From assembly GCF_000758685.1 (NCBI RefSeq), contig NZ_CP009286.1, forward strand, positions 5,594,799 through 5,658,798: a stretch of 64,000 bases of DNA, read 5' to 3'. Below the pieces are notes generated by a model. It made no database searches. It was not told the origin of the DNA and was given only the letters and a program-made list of their open reading frames with translations. This document shows, piece after piece, positions 63,971 to 64,000 of this stretch (positions are counted from its first letter, which is position 1; each line of letters begins with the position of its first letter). Both the position numbers and the translations under genes were made by a program. The DNA is from Paenibacillus stellifer. GTDB taxonomy: Bacteria > Bacillota > Bacilli > Paenibacillales > Paenibacillaceae.

Positions 63971-64000
63971 TTTTTTTGTCTTTTCTTCCTGCGTACTGGG

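Overview
The window is chromosomal DNA from an endospore-forming member of the Firmicutes, most likely Paenibacillus or a close relative. The evidence is the gene order around the replication origin (rpmH, rnpA, yidC, jag, mnmE, mnmG, rsmG, noc, parA, parB, then yyaC, mscS, rpsF-ssb-rpsR, gdpP-rplI-dnaB, purA, walRKHIJ, htrA). A gerA-type germination operon, yyaC and Firmicutes-type Shine-Dalgarno sites agree with this. The right edge ends in the DnaA-box cluster just short of where dnaA should start. Almost all conserved genes are on the minus strand, so they are transcribed away from oriC and co-directionally with replication.

Positions 1-16500 are the accessory end. They hold a DUF4352 lipid- or membrane-anchored protein, a decayed XRE regulator, a tandem GNAT protein, and a nuclease/helicase pair: a membrane-anchored Mrr-type endonuclease after a PD-(D/E)XK nuclease-SF1 helicase with an attenuator-like leader. 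They also hold a secreted hydrophobic protein gene broken by a stop codon and followed by a two-helix membrane protein, a gerA operon, fragments of a DUF6431 gene and a frameshifted nuclease-like gene, an intact PD-(D/E)XK-like gene, rlmH, two small oxidase/VOC genes, an AT-rich orphan ATPase and yyzF.

Positions 16500-34900 are core. cydABDC (cytochrome bd and its thiol exporter) has two Rex-like operators upstream, and both exporter subunits carry expanded low-complexity linkers. After it come the cold-shock genes ydjO and csp, htrA, the walRKHIJ cell-wall stress operon and a LysM/G5/M23 murein hydrolase.

Positions 34900-49000 hold purA, dnaB, rplI, the c-di-AMP phosphodiesterase gdpP, a DUF2232 membrane protein and a MazG-like gene. 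A complete 1.67-kb insertion sequence lies in a terminator T-tract. A CBS protein, an LCP ligase, a MutS2-like ATPase with an unusual structured leader, and rpsF-ssb-rpsR follow.

Positions 49000-64000 hold yjzC, tRNA-Ser(CGA), DUF951, mscS, DUF3343, yyaC, DUF4446, a class V aminotransferase, parAB with two perfect parS sites, noc, rsmG, mnmG, mnmE, jag, yidC, rnpA, rpmH and oriC. No CRISPR array, rRNA or prophage is seen. The most promising unexplained material is the nuclease/helicase pair with its leader, the broken secreted-protein/membrane-protein pair, the mutS2-like leader and the CydCD linkers.
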